Assembly: GCA_029689965.1 (NCBI GenBank)
Contig: CP121450.1
Location: forward strand, 2,666,001 to 2,730,000
Origin: Curtobacterium flaccumfaciens
Lineage (GTDB): Bacteria; Actinomycetota; Actinomycetes; Actinomycetales; Microbacteriaceae
Reading direction: 5' to 3'
Length of the DNA: 64,000 nucleotides
A program made the translations under genes and the position numbers. The notes beneath the pieces were generated by a model that did no database searches, had not been told where the DNA came from, and worked only from the letters and a program-made list of their open reading frames with translations. Positions within the stretch are counted from its first letter, which is position 1. Each line of letters opens with the position of its first letter. Positions 54,449 to 64,000 of this stretch are shown here, piece after piece.

Positions 54449-54642
54449 TGCGCCTGTTCGCGCCACTCCCCGATCGACCGGAGTTCAAGATCGACGGCAG
54501 CGAGTACGACGACGCCGTCCTCGCCGCCTGGGTGTACGGCGCGACCGTCGACGAGTGGCTCGAGTCCGAACGGACCGGTGTCGTCACTCTGTCGATGAAC
54601 GTCAAGTGGTGGTGGCGCCGGACACGCCGAGTGCTCCGCTAG
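54448..54642 (+). CDS. Small hypothetical protein coupled to the membrane protein
   Basis: 64 residues from ATG 54448, sharing one base with the upstream stop. It begins MRLFAPLPDRPEFKIDGSEY, has an acidic middle (DEWLESERTG) and a basic Trp/Arg-rich end (VKWWWRRTRRVLR). It is not recognised. Its only support is the translational coupling, good codon usage and absence of a shadowing gene. Confidence 0.5.
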   Translation: MRLFAPLPDRPEFKIDGSEYDDAVLAAWVYGATVDEWLESERTGVVTLSMNVKWWWRRTRRVLR

Positions 54643-54652
54643 ACATCGATTC

Positions 54653-55756
54653 CTAGATCCCGACCTCCTGGTACGCGGTGAACAACAGGTGGTCCTCGGG
54701 ACCCTCCAGGGTGACCGGCTTGCCGACACCGTCGAGGATGATGAACCGCAGCATGCCGGCACGGGCCTTCTTGTCGCGGCGCATCGTGGCCAGCAGTCCC
54801 TCCCAGCGGCCGATCCCGTACGTGGTCGGCAGTTCGAGGGACTCGAGGATCGCCCGGTGCCGGTCGACCGTGGCGTCGTCGAGGTGGCCGGTGAGACGCG
54901 CGAGCTCCGCTGCGAACACCATCCCGACCGAGACGGCAGCACCGTGCCGCCACTGGTAGCGCTCGGCGTGCTCGATCGCGTGCCCGAGGGTGTGCCCGTA
55001 GTTCAGGATCTCGCGGCGCCCCTGCTCGGTGAAGTCGTCCGAGACGACCTGCGCCTTGAGCTCGATCGCGAGCTCGACGACCCGACGGAACTCCGGGGTC
55101 GAGGGGTCGGTGACCCGGTCGACGTCGGCCTCCACGATGTCCAGGATCTCCGGCACGGCGATGAACCCCGCCTTCACGATCTCTGCGAAACCCGTGAGGA
55201 TCTCGTTGCGCGGCAGCGTCCGGACCAGGTCGAGGTCCGCGACGACGGCGCGCGGCGGGTAGAAGGCGCCGACGAGGTTCTTGCCCTCGTTCGTGTTGAT
55301 GCCGGTCTTGCCGCCGACGCTCGCGTCGACCATGCCGAGCACGCTCGTGGGGACGGCGACGTACGGCACCCCGCGCAGCCACGTCGCCGCGACGAACCCG
55401 GCCAGGTCGGTGACGGCGCCGCCACCCAGTCCGACGACGGCGTCGGTCCGCGTGAAGTCCGACTGCCCCATGATCTGCCAGCAGAACGCGGCGACCTCGA
55501 CCCGCTTGGCGCCCTCGGCATCCGGGATTTCGGCGATGAGCGCCTCGAGCCCGGCGTCGACGAGCAGGTCACGGAGCTCGTTCGCGCGCGCACCGAGCGT
55601 CGGAGCGTGCACGATGAGGACCTTCGCGACGCGCGGTCCGAGGAGCGCCGGCACCGCGCCGAGCAGCCCGTTCCCCACGGCGACGACGTACCCGTCATCC
55701 CCGCCGACGCGGATCTCGGTGGTGCCTTCCGGCAGGGTCTGCCGCGGATCGGTCAC
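54653..55756 (-). CDS. aroB: 3-dehydroquinate synthase
   Basis: AroB cyclises DAHP to 3-dehydroquinate. The NAD-binding VVGLGGGAVTDLAGFVAATW, PTSVLGMVDASVGGKTGINT and zinc-binding residues in LNYGHTLGHAIEH are present. The 367-residue frame from GTG 55756 is intact; that GTG overlaps the aroK stop by four bases. Last gene of aroC-aroK-aroB. Confidence 0.96.
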   Translation of the reverse strand: MTDPRQTLPEGTTEIRVGGDDGYVVAVGNGLLGAVPALLGPRVAKVLIVHAPTLGARANELRDLLVDAGLEALIAEIPDAEGAKRVEVAAFCWQIMGQSDFTRTDAVVGLGGGAVTDLAGFVAATWLRGVPYVAVPTSVLGMVDASVGGKTGINTNEGKNLVGAFYPPRAVVADLDLVRTLPRNEILTGFAEIVKAGFIAVPEILDIVEADVDRVTDPSTPEFRRVVELAIELKAQVVSDDFTEQGRREILNYGHTLGHAIEHAERYQWRHGAAVSVGMVFAAELARLTGHLDDATVDRHRAILESLELPTTYGIGRWEGLLATMRRDKKARAGMLRFIILDGVGKPVTLEGPEDHLLFTAYQEVGI

Positions 55757-56316
55757 GGTGCTCCTTCGTTCGTGGTTCCGTCTGCCTGCCGCAGCCATGC
55801 CACGACGTCGTCGACGACGTGCGACATCGGACGCCGCGACGTGTCGAACACGGCGTGTGCGAGCTCGGCGTAGCTCGCCGCCCGCGCATCCATGATGGTC
55901 TGCCACGCGTCGATGCCGCCGTTCGCGAGCAGCGGCCGGTCGCTGCCGGCGATGCGGTCCGCGACCGCCTCCGGCGAGACGGTGAGCAGGACGACGCTCG
56001 CCCCGCCATCGCTTCGCGCGTCGCCGCGTGGGTCACGGCGCCCCCGCCGACCGCGATCACGCCCCGGCCGCCATCGCGGCACGGACGGCGGCGGCCTCGA
56101 GCTCGCGGAACGCCGGCTCGCCGTGATCGGCGAAGATGCCGGGATGGGTCCGTGCTCGCGCACGATGGCACGGTCGGTGTCGGTGAACGGCACACCGAGG
56201 GCCTTCGCGACGCGCTTGCCGACGCTCGACTTCCCGGCGCCCATCGGGCCGATGATCACCACCGGCCCGTGTGCGCCCGACGTCGCGTCGTCCGGGTCCG
56301 GCGTCCGGGCGCTCAC
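55753..56316 (-). CDS. aroK: Shikimate kinase (frame broken)
   Basis: AroK phosphorylates shikimate. P-loop [20 protein letters not shown], substrate-binding [11 protein letters not shown] and [26 protein letters not shown] and lid-like DRPLLANGG are recognised. Three single-base losses (~56142, ~56060 and ~56008) break the frame; each is in a C/G-rich run. GTG 56316 overlaps aroC stop by four bases. Restored ~188 residues. Confidence 0.92.
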   Translation of the reverse strand: MSARTPDPDDATSGAHGPVVIIGPMGAGKSSVGKRVAKALGVPFTDTDRAIVREHGPIPASSPITASRRSASSRPPPSVPRWRPGRDRGRRGRRDPRGDARSDGGASVVLLTVSPEAVADRIAGSDRPLLANGGIDAWQTIMDARAASYAELAHAVFDTSRRPMSHVVDDVVAWLRQADGTTNEGAP

Positions 56317-57532
56317 CACGCGGAGGAGTGCTCGGCGGCCTCGGTTCGACGGGACCGCAGGGTCTCCGGGATCGACGCGAGGTACGCGTCGAGGTTCCGC
56401 TTCGTCTCGACGACGTTGTCGCCGCCGAACTTCTCGAGCACGGCGTCGGCGAGGACGAGCGCGACCATCGCCTCGGCCACCACTCCCGCGGCGGGGACGG
56501 CACAGACGTCGGAGCGCTGGTGGTGCGCCGACGCGTCCTCGCCCGTGGTGACGTCGATGGTGTGGAGCGCGTGCGGCACCGTCGCGATCGGCTTCATGCC
56601 AGCGCGGACGCGCAGTACGGTGCCGGTGGACATACCGCCCTCGGTGCCGCCGGCACGGTCGGTCGTGCGGTAGATCTCGCCGTCCTCGCGGAAGAGCTCG
56701 TCGTGCGCCTCGGAGCCCCGCCGGGCGGCGGTCGCGAAGCCGTCGCCGACCTCCACGCCCTTGATCGCCTGGATGCCCATGATCGACGCGGCCAGACGCG
56801 CGTCGAGTCGTCGGTCCCACTGCACGTGCGAGCCGAGCCCCGGGGGACGCCGTAGAACAGGACCTCGACGACGCCGCCGAGGGTGTCGCCGTCCTTCTTG
56901 GCGGCCTCGACCTCGGTCACCATCCGGGCGGAGCTGTCGGCGTCGAAGCACCGCAGCTGGTCGTCGTCGAGACGGTCGACGTCGTCGGGCAGGGGAAGCG
57001 CCGTGCCGTCCGGCACCCGGACGGTGCCGACCTGCAGGGTGTGCGCCACCGAACGGATGCCGAGCTCCGCGAGGAAGGACTTCGCGACGGCCCCCAGGGC
57101 GACCCGGGCCGCGGTCTCGCGGGCCGACGCGCGCTCGAGGATCGGACGGGCCTCGTCGAAGCCGTACTTCTGCATGCCGACGAGGTCGGCGTGGCCGGGC
57201 GCGGCCGGGTGAGCGGCGCGCTGCGACCGCGGGAGACCTCGGTCTGCTCGACCGGCTCGGGGTTCATGACCTCGACCCACTTCGGCCACTCGGTGTTGCC
57301 GATGCGGATCGCGATCGGGCTGCCGAGCGAGTACCCGTGGCGGACGCCGCCGGAGAGGTGCAGCTCGTCCTGCTCGAACTTCATCCGGGACCCGCGGCCG
57401 TACCCGAAGCTTGCGACGGGCGAGATCGGTGCGGATGGACTCGAACGACACCGGCACGCCCGCGGGCAGGCCCTCGAGCATCGCGATCAGTTCGGGTCCG
57501 TGGGACTCACCAGCGGTCAACCAACGAAGCAT
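56313..57532 (-). CDS. aroC: Chorismate synthase (frame broken)
   Basis: AroC eliminates phosphate from EPSP to make chorismate with reduced FMN. Signatures: [56 protein letters not shown] and [20 protein letters not shown]. Breaks: ~57418 (AAGCTC reads AAGCTTC), ~57200 (CCCGGGC reads CCCGGC) and ~56845 (C-run). ATG 57532. Restored ~406 residues. Preceded by mltG with a 45-bp gap; the usual aroE between them is absent. Confidence 0.95.
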
Positions 57533-57577
57533 GGTGTCCATCCTCCCACAGGGCACGGGCCGTGCGACGCGCCCCGG

Positions 57578-59155
57578 CTACTGGTAGTCGGGGTGCGCGC
57601 GGAGCCAGGCCTGGAACTGCTTCACCGCCACGAGGTGCTGCTCGTAGGTGTCCGAGAACACCGTCTCGCCGGTCTGCAGGTTCACCGTCACGAAGTACAG
57701 CCAGTTGCCAGAGGCCTCCTGCGTCACGGCCTTGATCGCGACGTCGCCGGGGTTCGAGATCGGTGCCGGTGGCAGCCCGTCGTGCACGTAGGTGTTGTAC
57801 CTGTTCGACGCGTCGGCACGCTCGGAATCGGTCGTCGTCACGGTGTGCGTGTTGCCCGTCCCGTACGCGACGGTCGCGTCCGACTGCAGCTTCATGCCCT
57901 TGTCGAGACGGTTCTGGAAGACCCGGGCGACCTTCGGGTAGTCGGCCGCGAGGCCGGCCTCCTTCTGCACGAGCGACGCGAAGACGATCACGTGCTCCTG
58001 GTCGGCTTCCGCGACACCCGCCGCGGCGAGGTGCTCCTTCATCGTGTCGACCATCGACTTGAAGTACTGCGTCGCCGTCCACCCCGGGTTGATCGGGTAC
58101 GTGGCCGGGAACAGCCATCCCTCGAGCGTCGTGGCGTTCGCCGGCAGCCCGTACGCCGACAGGTCCTTCGCCGCGGCGGACACCTCGGCTTCGGACAGCC
58201 CGGCCTTCGACACCATGCCGGCCTCGATGTCCTTGAGCGCCGTCCCCTCCGGGATGACGATGGACGCCTGCACGCGGTTGTCCTTGTCCTGCAGCGCGGT
58301 GAGGGCCGACTTCGAGCTCATCTTCTTCTTGAGCGCGTACGACCCGGGCTGGAACTGGACGTCGGGCGAGGCGAGCAGCAGCTTGTAGAAGACCTTCGAG
58401 TCCTTGACGACGCCGCTGCGCTGCAGCGTCTTGGCGACGTCCTCACCGATGTCGCCCTGCTTGATCGTGATGGTGACCTTGCTGGTACCGCTGCCCGTGT
58501 AGTCGTCGGGCTCCTGGGAACCGCTGATCGCGCCGATCACCTGCTGGATCTTGGGCGCTGCGAACGCGTAGGCGGACACCCCCGCCGCCAGGACCACCGC
58601 GATGATGACGAGCCCCGCGATGAGCGGGCCACGTCGCCGCTTCGGCCGCGGCTCCCGTGGTCCGCGGGGCGACCTGGAGGCTCCCCCACGTCCACCGCGA
58701 CCGTCGCGACCGCCGTCTCCCGCGCCTCCACCGCCGGGGCCACCCCCGCCGGGACCGCTCGCGTCGCGCGCACCGGGACCACCGGCGTCCTGCGCGGTGG
58801 GCACCGCCGCCCCGCCGGCGGCCGCGTCGTCGTCGAGCCGCAGCTCGCCGGTGAGGAGCGCGTGCACGTCCGGGTGCAGGTCGTCCGGCGACGACGCGAC
58901 GGGCAGGTCGCTCGCCGCGTCCGCATCCGCATCCGCATCCGCATCCGGCGCGGATCCGTCCGCACGGGCGCGGGCGGCCTCGGCCGCGCGCGCCTCGCGT
59001 CGCGACATCGGACGTCCGGCGTCGTGAGCCGTACCGGTGGAGTCGGCTGCGTCACCGCGCTCATCAGGGGTGGCCGCGCGGTCGGAAGTCGTCTTCCGCC
59101 GCTCGGCGTCGTTGCCGGGCGCGATGATCGCGTTCCAGTCCAGGTCGTCTGCCAA
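57578..59155 (-). CDS. mltG: Endolytic murein transglycosylase MltG
   Basis: MltG cuts nascent peptidoglycan strands. The 525-residue protein has a long disordered cytoplasmic N-terminus (Gly/Asp/Arg-rich, with DADADADADAA from a hexamer-repeat tract at 58920-58945), one helix GPLIAGLVIIAVVLAAGVSAY (residues ~172-192), a LysM-like region and the YceG catalytic domain with EHVIVFASLVQKEAGLAADY, where Glu is the catalytic residue. ATG 59155. Intact frame. Confidence 0.93.
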   Translation of the reverse strand: MADDLDWNAIIAPGNDAERRKTTSDRAATPDERGDAADSTGTAHDAGRPMSRREARAAEAARARADGSAPDADADADADAASDLPVASSPDDLHPDVHALLTGELRLDDDAAAGGAAVPTAQDAGGPGARDASGPGGGGPGGGGAGDGGRDGRGGRGGASRSPRGPREPRPKRRRGPLIAGLVIIAVVLAAGVSAYAFAAPKIQQVIGAISGSQEPDDYTGSGTSKVTITIKQGDIGEDVAKTLQRSGVVKDSKVFYKLLLASPDVQFQPGSYALKKKMSSKSALTALQDKDNRVQASIVIPEGTALKDIEAGMVSKAGLSEAEVSAAAKDLSAYGLPANATTLEGWLFPATYPINPGWTATQYFKSMVDTMKEHLAAAGVAEADQEHVIVFASLVQKEAGLAADYPKVARVFQNRLDKGMKLQSDATVAYGTGNTHTVTTTDSERADASNRYNTYVHDGLPPAPISNPGDVAIKAVTQEASGNWLYFVTVNLQTGETVFSDTYEQHLVAVKQFQAWLRAHPDYQ

Positions 59156-59270
59156 CGGTCCTCGGTCTCTCGGTCAGGAACTCCACCTGCGTCACGGTGC
59201 TGCGGGACGGAAGGGCCGCCGCGGTCGAAGGAGCACGGTACTGGCTGAACACCGTGCTCACTGAACACGG

Positions 59271-59718
59271 TCAGGGGAGCGTGGCCCCCGGTGGGGCACT
59301 GGACGAACGCTCGTGGTCGAGCGCATGTTGCAGAATGATAACAGCGGCCGCTTGATCGATCACGGCGCGGGACTTCTTCGTGTTCTTCCCGCCTGGTGCA
59401 GGCCCCGCTGGGCGGTCACCGTCGAGAGCCGCTCGTCCACCAGCCGCACGGGTCGGTGCTCGGCCAGCCGCACCGCGAACGCGCGCGCATCGGCGGTGGA
59501 CGGGGTGTCCCCACCAGACATCGACAGCGGCAGTCCGACGACGATCTCGAGGACGTCGTACTCCTCCGCGATCGCGACGATGCGACGGACGTCGGACGCA
59601 TCGTCGCGGGCGACGGTCTCGACCGGGTCGCGAGGAGACCGTCGCGGTCACACACGGCGACCCCGATCCGGGCCCGCCCGACGTCGACGCCGAGCCGGCG
59701 CCCGGATCGGATCGGCAC
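59271..59718 (-). CDS. ruvX: RuvX/YqgF-type Holliday junction resolvase homologue (frame broken)
   Basis: RuvX-family RNase H-like nuclease, implicated in 16S rRNA end processing. LGVDVGRARIGVAVCDRDG holds the first catalytic Asp, EIVVGLPLSMSGG the second strand, VRLVDERLSTVTAQRGLH and SRAVIDQAAAVIILQHALD the last acidic residues. Start GTG 59718, three bases past the alaS stop. Breaks at ~59632 and ~59390 (GGGG reads GGG). Restored ~150 residues. Confidence 0.92.
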
Positions 59719-59720
59719 GA

Positions 59721-62377
59721 TCAGGCCGCGAGCCGGTCGGTCACCGCACGCAGCGCGGCCGGCAGCGCCGAGGCGTCGGTGCCACCGCCCTGCGCCAGGT
59801 CCGGCTTGCCGCCACCACCACCACCGAGGACACCGGCGGCCTCCTTGGCGAGCGGCCCGGCCTGGACCCGGCGGCGCGCGCGGCGTCGTTCGTCGCGACG
59901 ATGACGACCGGCTTGTCGTTGACCACGGCGCCGAGCACCACGACCGCGGCGCCGTCGCCGAGCTGGCCGCGCACCCCCGTCGCGAGCGCACGGAGGTCGT
60001 CACCGGACTGCAAGCCGGGGACGGTCTCGGCCACCACGGTCGTGGAGCCGATGGTGGTGGCCTGGCGCGCGATCGCCGGGACACGCTGCTGCAGGTTCGC
60101 GGACTCGAACTCGGCGATCCGCTTCTGCGCGGTCCGCAGGTCCTCCATCAGGGACTGCACGCGGGTCGGCAGGTCGTCGCGCGGCGCCTTCAGGGCACTC
60201 GAGAAGCTGCGAGACGATGGTCCGCTCGACGGCGAGGTCGCGGAAGCCCTCGAGCCCGACGAGCGCCTCGACGCGGCGGTTGGTCGAGCCGACGCTCGAC
60301 TCCCCGACGAGGTTGACCAGCCCGACCTGCGCGCTGGACGCCACGTGCGTGCCACCGCAGAGCTCACGCGACCACGGACCACCGATGTCCACCATGCGGA
60401 CCTCGGAGCCGTACTTCTCACCGAAGAGGGCCTGTGCGCCGAGGGACTTCGCCTCCTCGAGGGGCAGCACCCGGGTCGAGACCTCGAGGTCGGAGCGGAT
60501 CGCGTTGTTCACGACCTCCTCGATCTCCGACCGTGTCTCGGTCGAGACCGGCTGCGACCAGGAGAAGTCGAGGCGCATGTAGCCGGACTTGTTGTACGAA
60601 CCGGCCTGGAGCGCCTCGGGGCCGAGGATGTCCCGCAGCGCAGCGTTGACGAGGTGGGTCGCCGAGTGCGCCTGGGTGGCTCCGCGACGGTACTCGGCGT
60701 CGACGACGGTCGTCGCCGGCGCACCGACCCCGACCTCGCCCGAACGGACCTGCACCGTGTGGCTCCAGAGCCCGGCGACGGGGCGCTGGACGTCGAGGAC
60801 CTCGAGGTCGAAGCCGTTGCCCACGATCGATCCCTGGTCGGCGTCCTGACCGCCGGACTCCGCGTAGAGCGAGGTCTCACCGAGGATGACCTCGGCGATG
60901 TCCCCGCGACCGCACGGTCGACGCTCGCACCGTCCACGATGATGCCGAGGACGTTGGTCTCGGCCTCGAGCGCGTCGTAGCCGAGGAAGACCGTCTCGCC
61001 CTTGGCGCGGAACGCGCTGTACACGCTGAGGTCGGCGAGGGCCGTCTTCTTGCTCTTCGCGTCCGCCTTGGCCCGAGCCCGCTGCTCGGACATGAGGGTC
61101 TCGAACGCGGAGCGATCGACCTGGACGCCGGCCTCTTCCGCCATCTCCATCGTGAGGTCGATCGGGAAGCCGAAGGTGTCGTGCAGCAGGAACGCCGTGT
61201 CGCCGCCGATCGAGGGGGCGCCGTCCTGCTTCGCGCGCTCGACGGCCACGTCGAGGATCGTCGTGCCCTGCGCCAGCGTGCGGAGGAAGATCTCCTCTTC
61301 CGCGTACGCGATGCGCGAGATGCGGTCGTAGTCGGCCGCCACCTCGGGGTAGGCATCGCGCATGGCGTCCCGTGACGCCGGGAAGAGCTGCGGGAACGTC
61401 GCGCCCTCGACGCCGAGCAGCCGCATCGCGCGCACGGTGCGACGGAGCAGGCGGCGCAGGATGTACCCGCGCCCCTCGTTCGACGGCGTGACGCCGTCGG
61501 CGATGAGCATGAGCGCCGAGCGCACGTGGTCCGCGATCACGCGCATGCGGACGTCGTCCTCGTGCACGCTGCCGTACCGACGGCCGGAGATCTCGGACGC
61601 CCGGTCCAGCACGGGGCGGACCTGGTCGATCTCGTACATGTTGTCGACGCCCTGCTTGATGAAGGCGACGCGCTCGAGCCCCATGCCGGTGTCGATGTTC
61701 TTGTTCGGCAGCTCGCCGGTGATCTCGAAGTCGTACTTCGAGCGGACGTCGGCGATCTGGTACTGCATGAACACGAGGTTCCAGATCTCGACGTAGCGGT
61801 CGTCGTCGGTCGCGGGGCCGCCGTCGACGCCGTACTCCGGGCCACGGTCGAAGAAGATCTCGGAGCAGGGGCCCGCCGGGCCGGGCTGTCCGGTCGACCA
61901 GTAGTTGGTGTCCTTCCCGAGCCGCTGGATGCGGTCGTCGGGCAGGGACGAGTGCTGCTTCCAGAACGCGATCGCCTCGTCGTCGTCCTCGTACACCGTG
62001 ACCCAGAGGTCGTCGGCCGCGAAGCCGAGGCCGCCGTCGGACTCGGGCGTCGTCAGGAAGTCCCAGGCGTACTGGATCGCCTGCTCCTTGAAGTAGTCGC
62101 CGAACGAGAAGTTGCCGTTCATCTGGAAGAACGTGCCGTGTCGCGGGGTCTTGCCGACCTCTTCGATGTCGTTCGTGCGGATGCACTTCTGCACGCTCGT
62201 CGCCCGCGGGTACGGAGCCGGGATCAGCCCGGTCAGGTACGGGATGAACGGCACCATGCCGGCGACCGTGAACAGAAGCGAGGGGTCGTCCGAGACGAGC
62301 GAGGCGGACGGGACGACGGTGTGGCCGCGGTCACCGAAGAACTGGAGCCAACGGCGGCGGATCTCTGCGGTCTGCAT
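59721..62377 (-). CDS. alaS: Alanyl-tRNA synthetase (frame broken)
   Basis: AlaS charges tRNA-Ala. [20 protein letters not shown] and class II motifs ([44 protein letters not shown]) are clear. The editing domain has zinc-site residues [15 protein letters not shown] and [18 protein letters not shown]-Ala ends [19 protein letters not shown]. Breaks: ~60910, ~60206 (CAGCTC reads CAGCTTC) and ~59868. Restored ~885 residues, normal. ATG 62377. Confidence 0.96.
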
Positions 62378-62440
62378 GGTGCTTCCTGATTCAGGTTCGG
62401 CGGGTGGTTGCGTCGGCGCGGCGCGGCGTCGAGGCGGACG

Positions 62441-62623
62441 TCAGACGTCGGTGCGGAGCTCGGCCTCGCGGGAGCGGTAGCCCTCGGCGACCGCACCCGT
62501 GAAGGCCTTCGTGCGCGCGTTCACGTCGGCGAAGAACCGGGCGCCGCCGGGGGTGTTCGCGACCTTGTGCGCGACGGCGAACCCGATGACGACGCCGATG
62601 GCGACGAAGAACAGCTGCTTCAC
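62441..62623 (-). CDS. Small membrane-associated protein between rpsD and alaS
   Basis: A 60-residue product: GTG 62623 gives MKQLFFVAIGVVIGFAVAHK with a single short helix, then a helical tail (VNARTKAFTGAVAEGYRSREAEL). Conserved short proteins of this form sit beside alaS in actinobacteria; function is unknown. The frame is intact. Confidence 0.75.
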   Translation of the reverse strand: MKQLFFVAIGVVIGFAVAHKVANTPGGARFFADVNARTKAFTGAVAEGYRSREAELRTDV

Positions 62624-62695
62624 GGTGCCTCTCCCTTGCGTGCACGCGAGCGGTGCGTGCCCAGACGATCTTAGCGGCGGCACCGACCGGGAACG

Positions 62696-62739
62696 CCGAA
62701 CGGCGGGCCGCCCTGTGGAGAGGACGACCCGCCGTTCGG
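62696..62739 (-). terminator. rpsD terminator
   Basis: CCGAACGGCGGG (62696-62707) and CCCGCCGTTCGG (62728-62739) form a perfect 12-base stem with a 20-base loop, 14 bases past the rpsD stop. There is no T-run on the minus strand, but strength and position support a terminator or transcript-end stem. Confidence 0.7.
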
Positions 62740-62753
62740 GTGCGATCGGTGGA

Positions 62754-63383
62754 TCAGCGAGCTGCGTAGTACTCGACGACGAGCTGCACTTCACAGGTCA
62801 CGGGGACCTCGGCGCGCTTCGGGCGACGGACCAGGCGGGCCTGGAGCTTGTCGATCTCGACCTCGAGGTAGCCCGGGACCTTCGGCAGGACTTCCTGGTG
62901 TCCACCGGCGGCGGCGACCTGGAACGGCTCGAGGGACTCGGAGCGCTGCTTCACGTGGATAAGCTGCCCCTCCTTCACGCGGAAGGACGGACGGTCGACG
63001 AGCTTGCCGTCGACGAGGATGTGGCGGTGCACGATCAGCTGACGGGCCTGCGCGGTCGTGCGGGCGAAGCCGGCACGCAGCACGAGGGCGTCGAGGCGCT
63101 GCTCGAGGAGCTCGACCAGGTTCTCACCGGTCAGGCCCTTCGTCTTGCGGGCCTCTTCGAAGACGATGCGGAGCTGCTTCTCGCGGATGCCGTACTGGGC
63201 GCGCAGACGCTGCTTCTCACGGAGACGGACGGCGTAGTCGCTGTCCGCGCGACGGCGGGTGCGGCCGTGCTCACCGGGGCCGTAGGGGCGCTTCTCGAGG
63301 TAACGGGCCGCCTTCGGCGTCAGCGGGATGCCGAGCGCGCGCGAGAGGCGGGTCTTGCTGCGGGTGCGTGACTTGGTAGACAC
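62754..63383 (-). CDS. rpsD: 30S ribosomal protein S4
   Basis: S4 nucleates 30S assembly by binding 16S rRNA. The 209-residue protein starts at GTG 63383 (MSTKSRTRSKTRLSRALGIP) and has KRPYGPGEHGRTRRRADSDY, the S4 RNA-binding domain LDALVLRAGFARTTAQARQLIVHRHILVDGKLVDRPSF split across strands, and C-terminal EIDKLQARLVRRPKR. It is away from other ribosomal operons, as usual in actinobacteria. The frame is intact. The promoter presumably lies in 63384-63605, where no clear motif was found. Confidence 0.97.
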   Translation of the reverse strand: MSTKSRTRSKTRLSRALGIPLTPKAARYLEKRPYGPGEHGRTRRRADSDYAVRLREKQRLRAQYGIREKQLRIVFEEARKTKGLTGENLVELLEQRLDALVLRAGFARTTAQARQLIVHRHILVDGKLVDRPSFRVKEGQLIHVKQRSESLEPFQVAAAGGHQEVLPKVPGYLEVEIDKLQARLVRRPKRAEVPVTCEVQLVVEYYAAR

Positions 63384-63605
63384 AGGGTCCTTTTCTCTGT
63401 ACTGAACTGAACTGATCGTCGGCCACCGCACGCGCACGTGTGGTCGAACCCGACGAAGGGATCCAGAGGGATGAGCCTGTGGGATCGGACGGCTACAGTC
63501 CGAACCTCTGCCCGTGCCACCGGAGTGGCACTCTGTCCTCGACGCAGCCGTGCTCGAGGACCAGGACGTAGGCCCGGCAATGTTAGCAGGAACTCAGCCC
63601 GCGTA

Positions 63606-64000
63606 CTACTCGCCCCGCGTGATCTTCCGGAGCCGTTCGAGCCGCGGACCGACCTCGCGCTCGAAGCCGTTCGCCGTCGGGGTGTAGTACTCGGTGCCCT
63701 CGAGCGCGTCGGGGAGGTACTGCTGCTCGGCGACCCCGTGCTCGGCGTCGTGCGAGTACACGTAGCCCTTCCCGTGGCCGAGACGCTTCGCGCCCGGGTA
63801 GTGCGCGTCGCGAAGGTGCATCGGGACGACCCGAGCCGACCGGCCTTGACGTCTGCGATCGCCGCGTTCACGCCGTTGTACGCGGCGTTCGACTTGGGAG
63901 CCGTCGCCAGGTACACGACTGCCTCGGCCAGCGGGATGCGCCCCTCCGGCATACCGATCAGCTGGACCGCCTGCGCGGCGGCGACCGCGATCGGCAGCGC
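63606..64000 (-). CDS. rarA: Replication-associated recombination protein A, C-terminal part
   Basis: RarA (MgsA) is an AAA+ clamp-loader-like ATPase acting at stalled forks. Only the C-terminal ~130 residues are in the window: AAAQAVQLIGMPEGRIPLAE, VYLATAPKSNAAYNGVNAAI, VPMHLRDAHYPGAKRLGHGK and ending FEREVGPRLERLRKITRGE. These tetramerisation-domain motifs are diagnostic. One break at ~63838. TAG stop at 63606. The AAA+ core lies beyond the right edge. Confidence 0.92.
   Translation of the reverse strand, partial: AADRGRRRAGGPADRYAGGAHPAGRGSRVPGDGSQVERRVQRRERGDRRRQGRSARVVPMHLRDAHYPGAKRLGHGKGYVYSHDAEHGVAEQQYLPDALEGTEYYTPTANGFEREVGPRLERLRKITRGE

Noticed and set aside
63384..63605. S4-binding autoregulatory leader upstream of rpsD
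   Set aside because: No pseudoknot or stem resembling known S4 leaders was recognised by eye; cannot be supported.

Overview
This is a very GC-rich window (about 70 percent by eye) from an actinobacterium. Gene order and protein character point to the family Microbacteriaceae, most likely Curtobacterium or a close relative; that placement is from memory of the family and was not searched. Almost every gene lies on the minus strand, and the order follows the conserved actinobacterial core arrangement, comparable to the M. tuberculosis Rv1379-Rv1410 and Rv1605-Rv1629 blocks. Read in the direction of transcription (right to left) it runs: rarA, rpsD, a small membrane protein, alaS, ruvX, mltG, aroC-aroK-aroB, ubiB-like kinase, efp, nusB, pyrR-pyrB-pyrC-(membrane protein)-carA-carB-pyrF, mIHF/gmk, rpoZ, metK, priA, then after an accessory block fmt, rsmB, rpe, hisE, hisG-hisF-hisI, trpE-(membrane protein)-(small membrane protein)-trpC-trpB-trpA, lgt, gltB-gltD, pyk, an iron transporter, tRNA-Leu, pdtaR and polA.

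The accessory material sits mainly at 25.5-37.6 kb. One part is a carbohydrate operon: a LacI regulator with two operators, a lipoprotein binding protein, two permeases, two GH130-type cytoplasmic glycosidases or phosphorylases, and a secreted six-hairpin protein. The other is the threonine-degradation pair tdh-kbl. Two small plus-strand genes of unknown function lie at 54.2-54.6 kb.

Two features run through the whole window. First, many genes are broken by single-base indels although the protein continues undamaged in the next frame. These look like base-calling errors, not pseudogenes, and fall into two classes: loss of one base from runs of G or C, and insertion of one base inside or beside AGCT. 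CDS limits below are those of the intact gene after allowing for these breaks. Second, several genes are followed by tandem repeats whose unit contains a copy of that gene's own 3' end: tRNA-Leu(CAA), gltB, a GH130 gene, trpA and ubiB. The clearest is the 56-bp array between tRNA-Leu and pdtaR. Each unit repeats the acceptor and T-stem end of the tRNA with the T-loop replaced by 19 bases, in the manner of the rtT repeats at E. coli tyrT, and the array ends just upstream of a gene for an RNA-binding ANTAR regulator.

Functionally the window joins amino-acid synthesis (Trp, His, chorismate, glutamate), pyrimidine synthesis under PyrR with a recognisable PyrR-binding loop at the pyrR ribosome-binding site, translation factors and tRNA charging, and one sugar-uptake island. 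No rRNA, CRISPR array, insertion sequence or integrase was seen.
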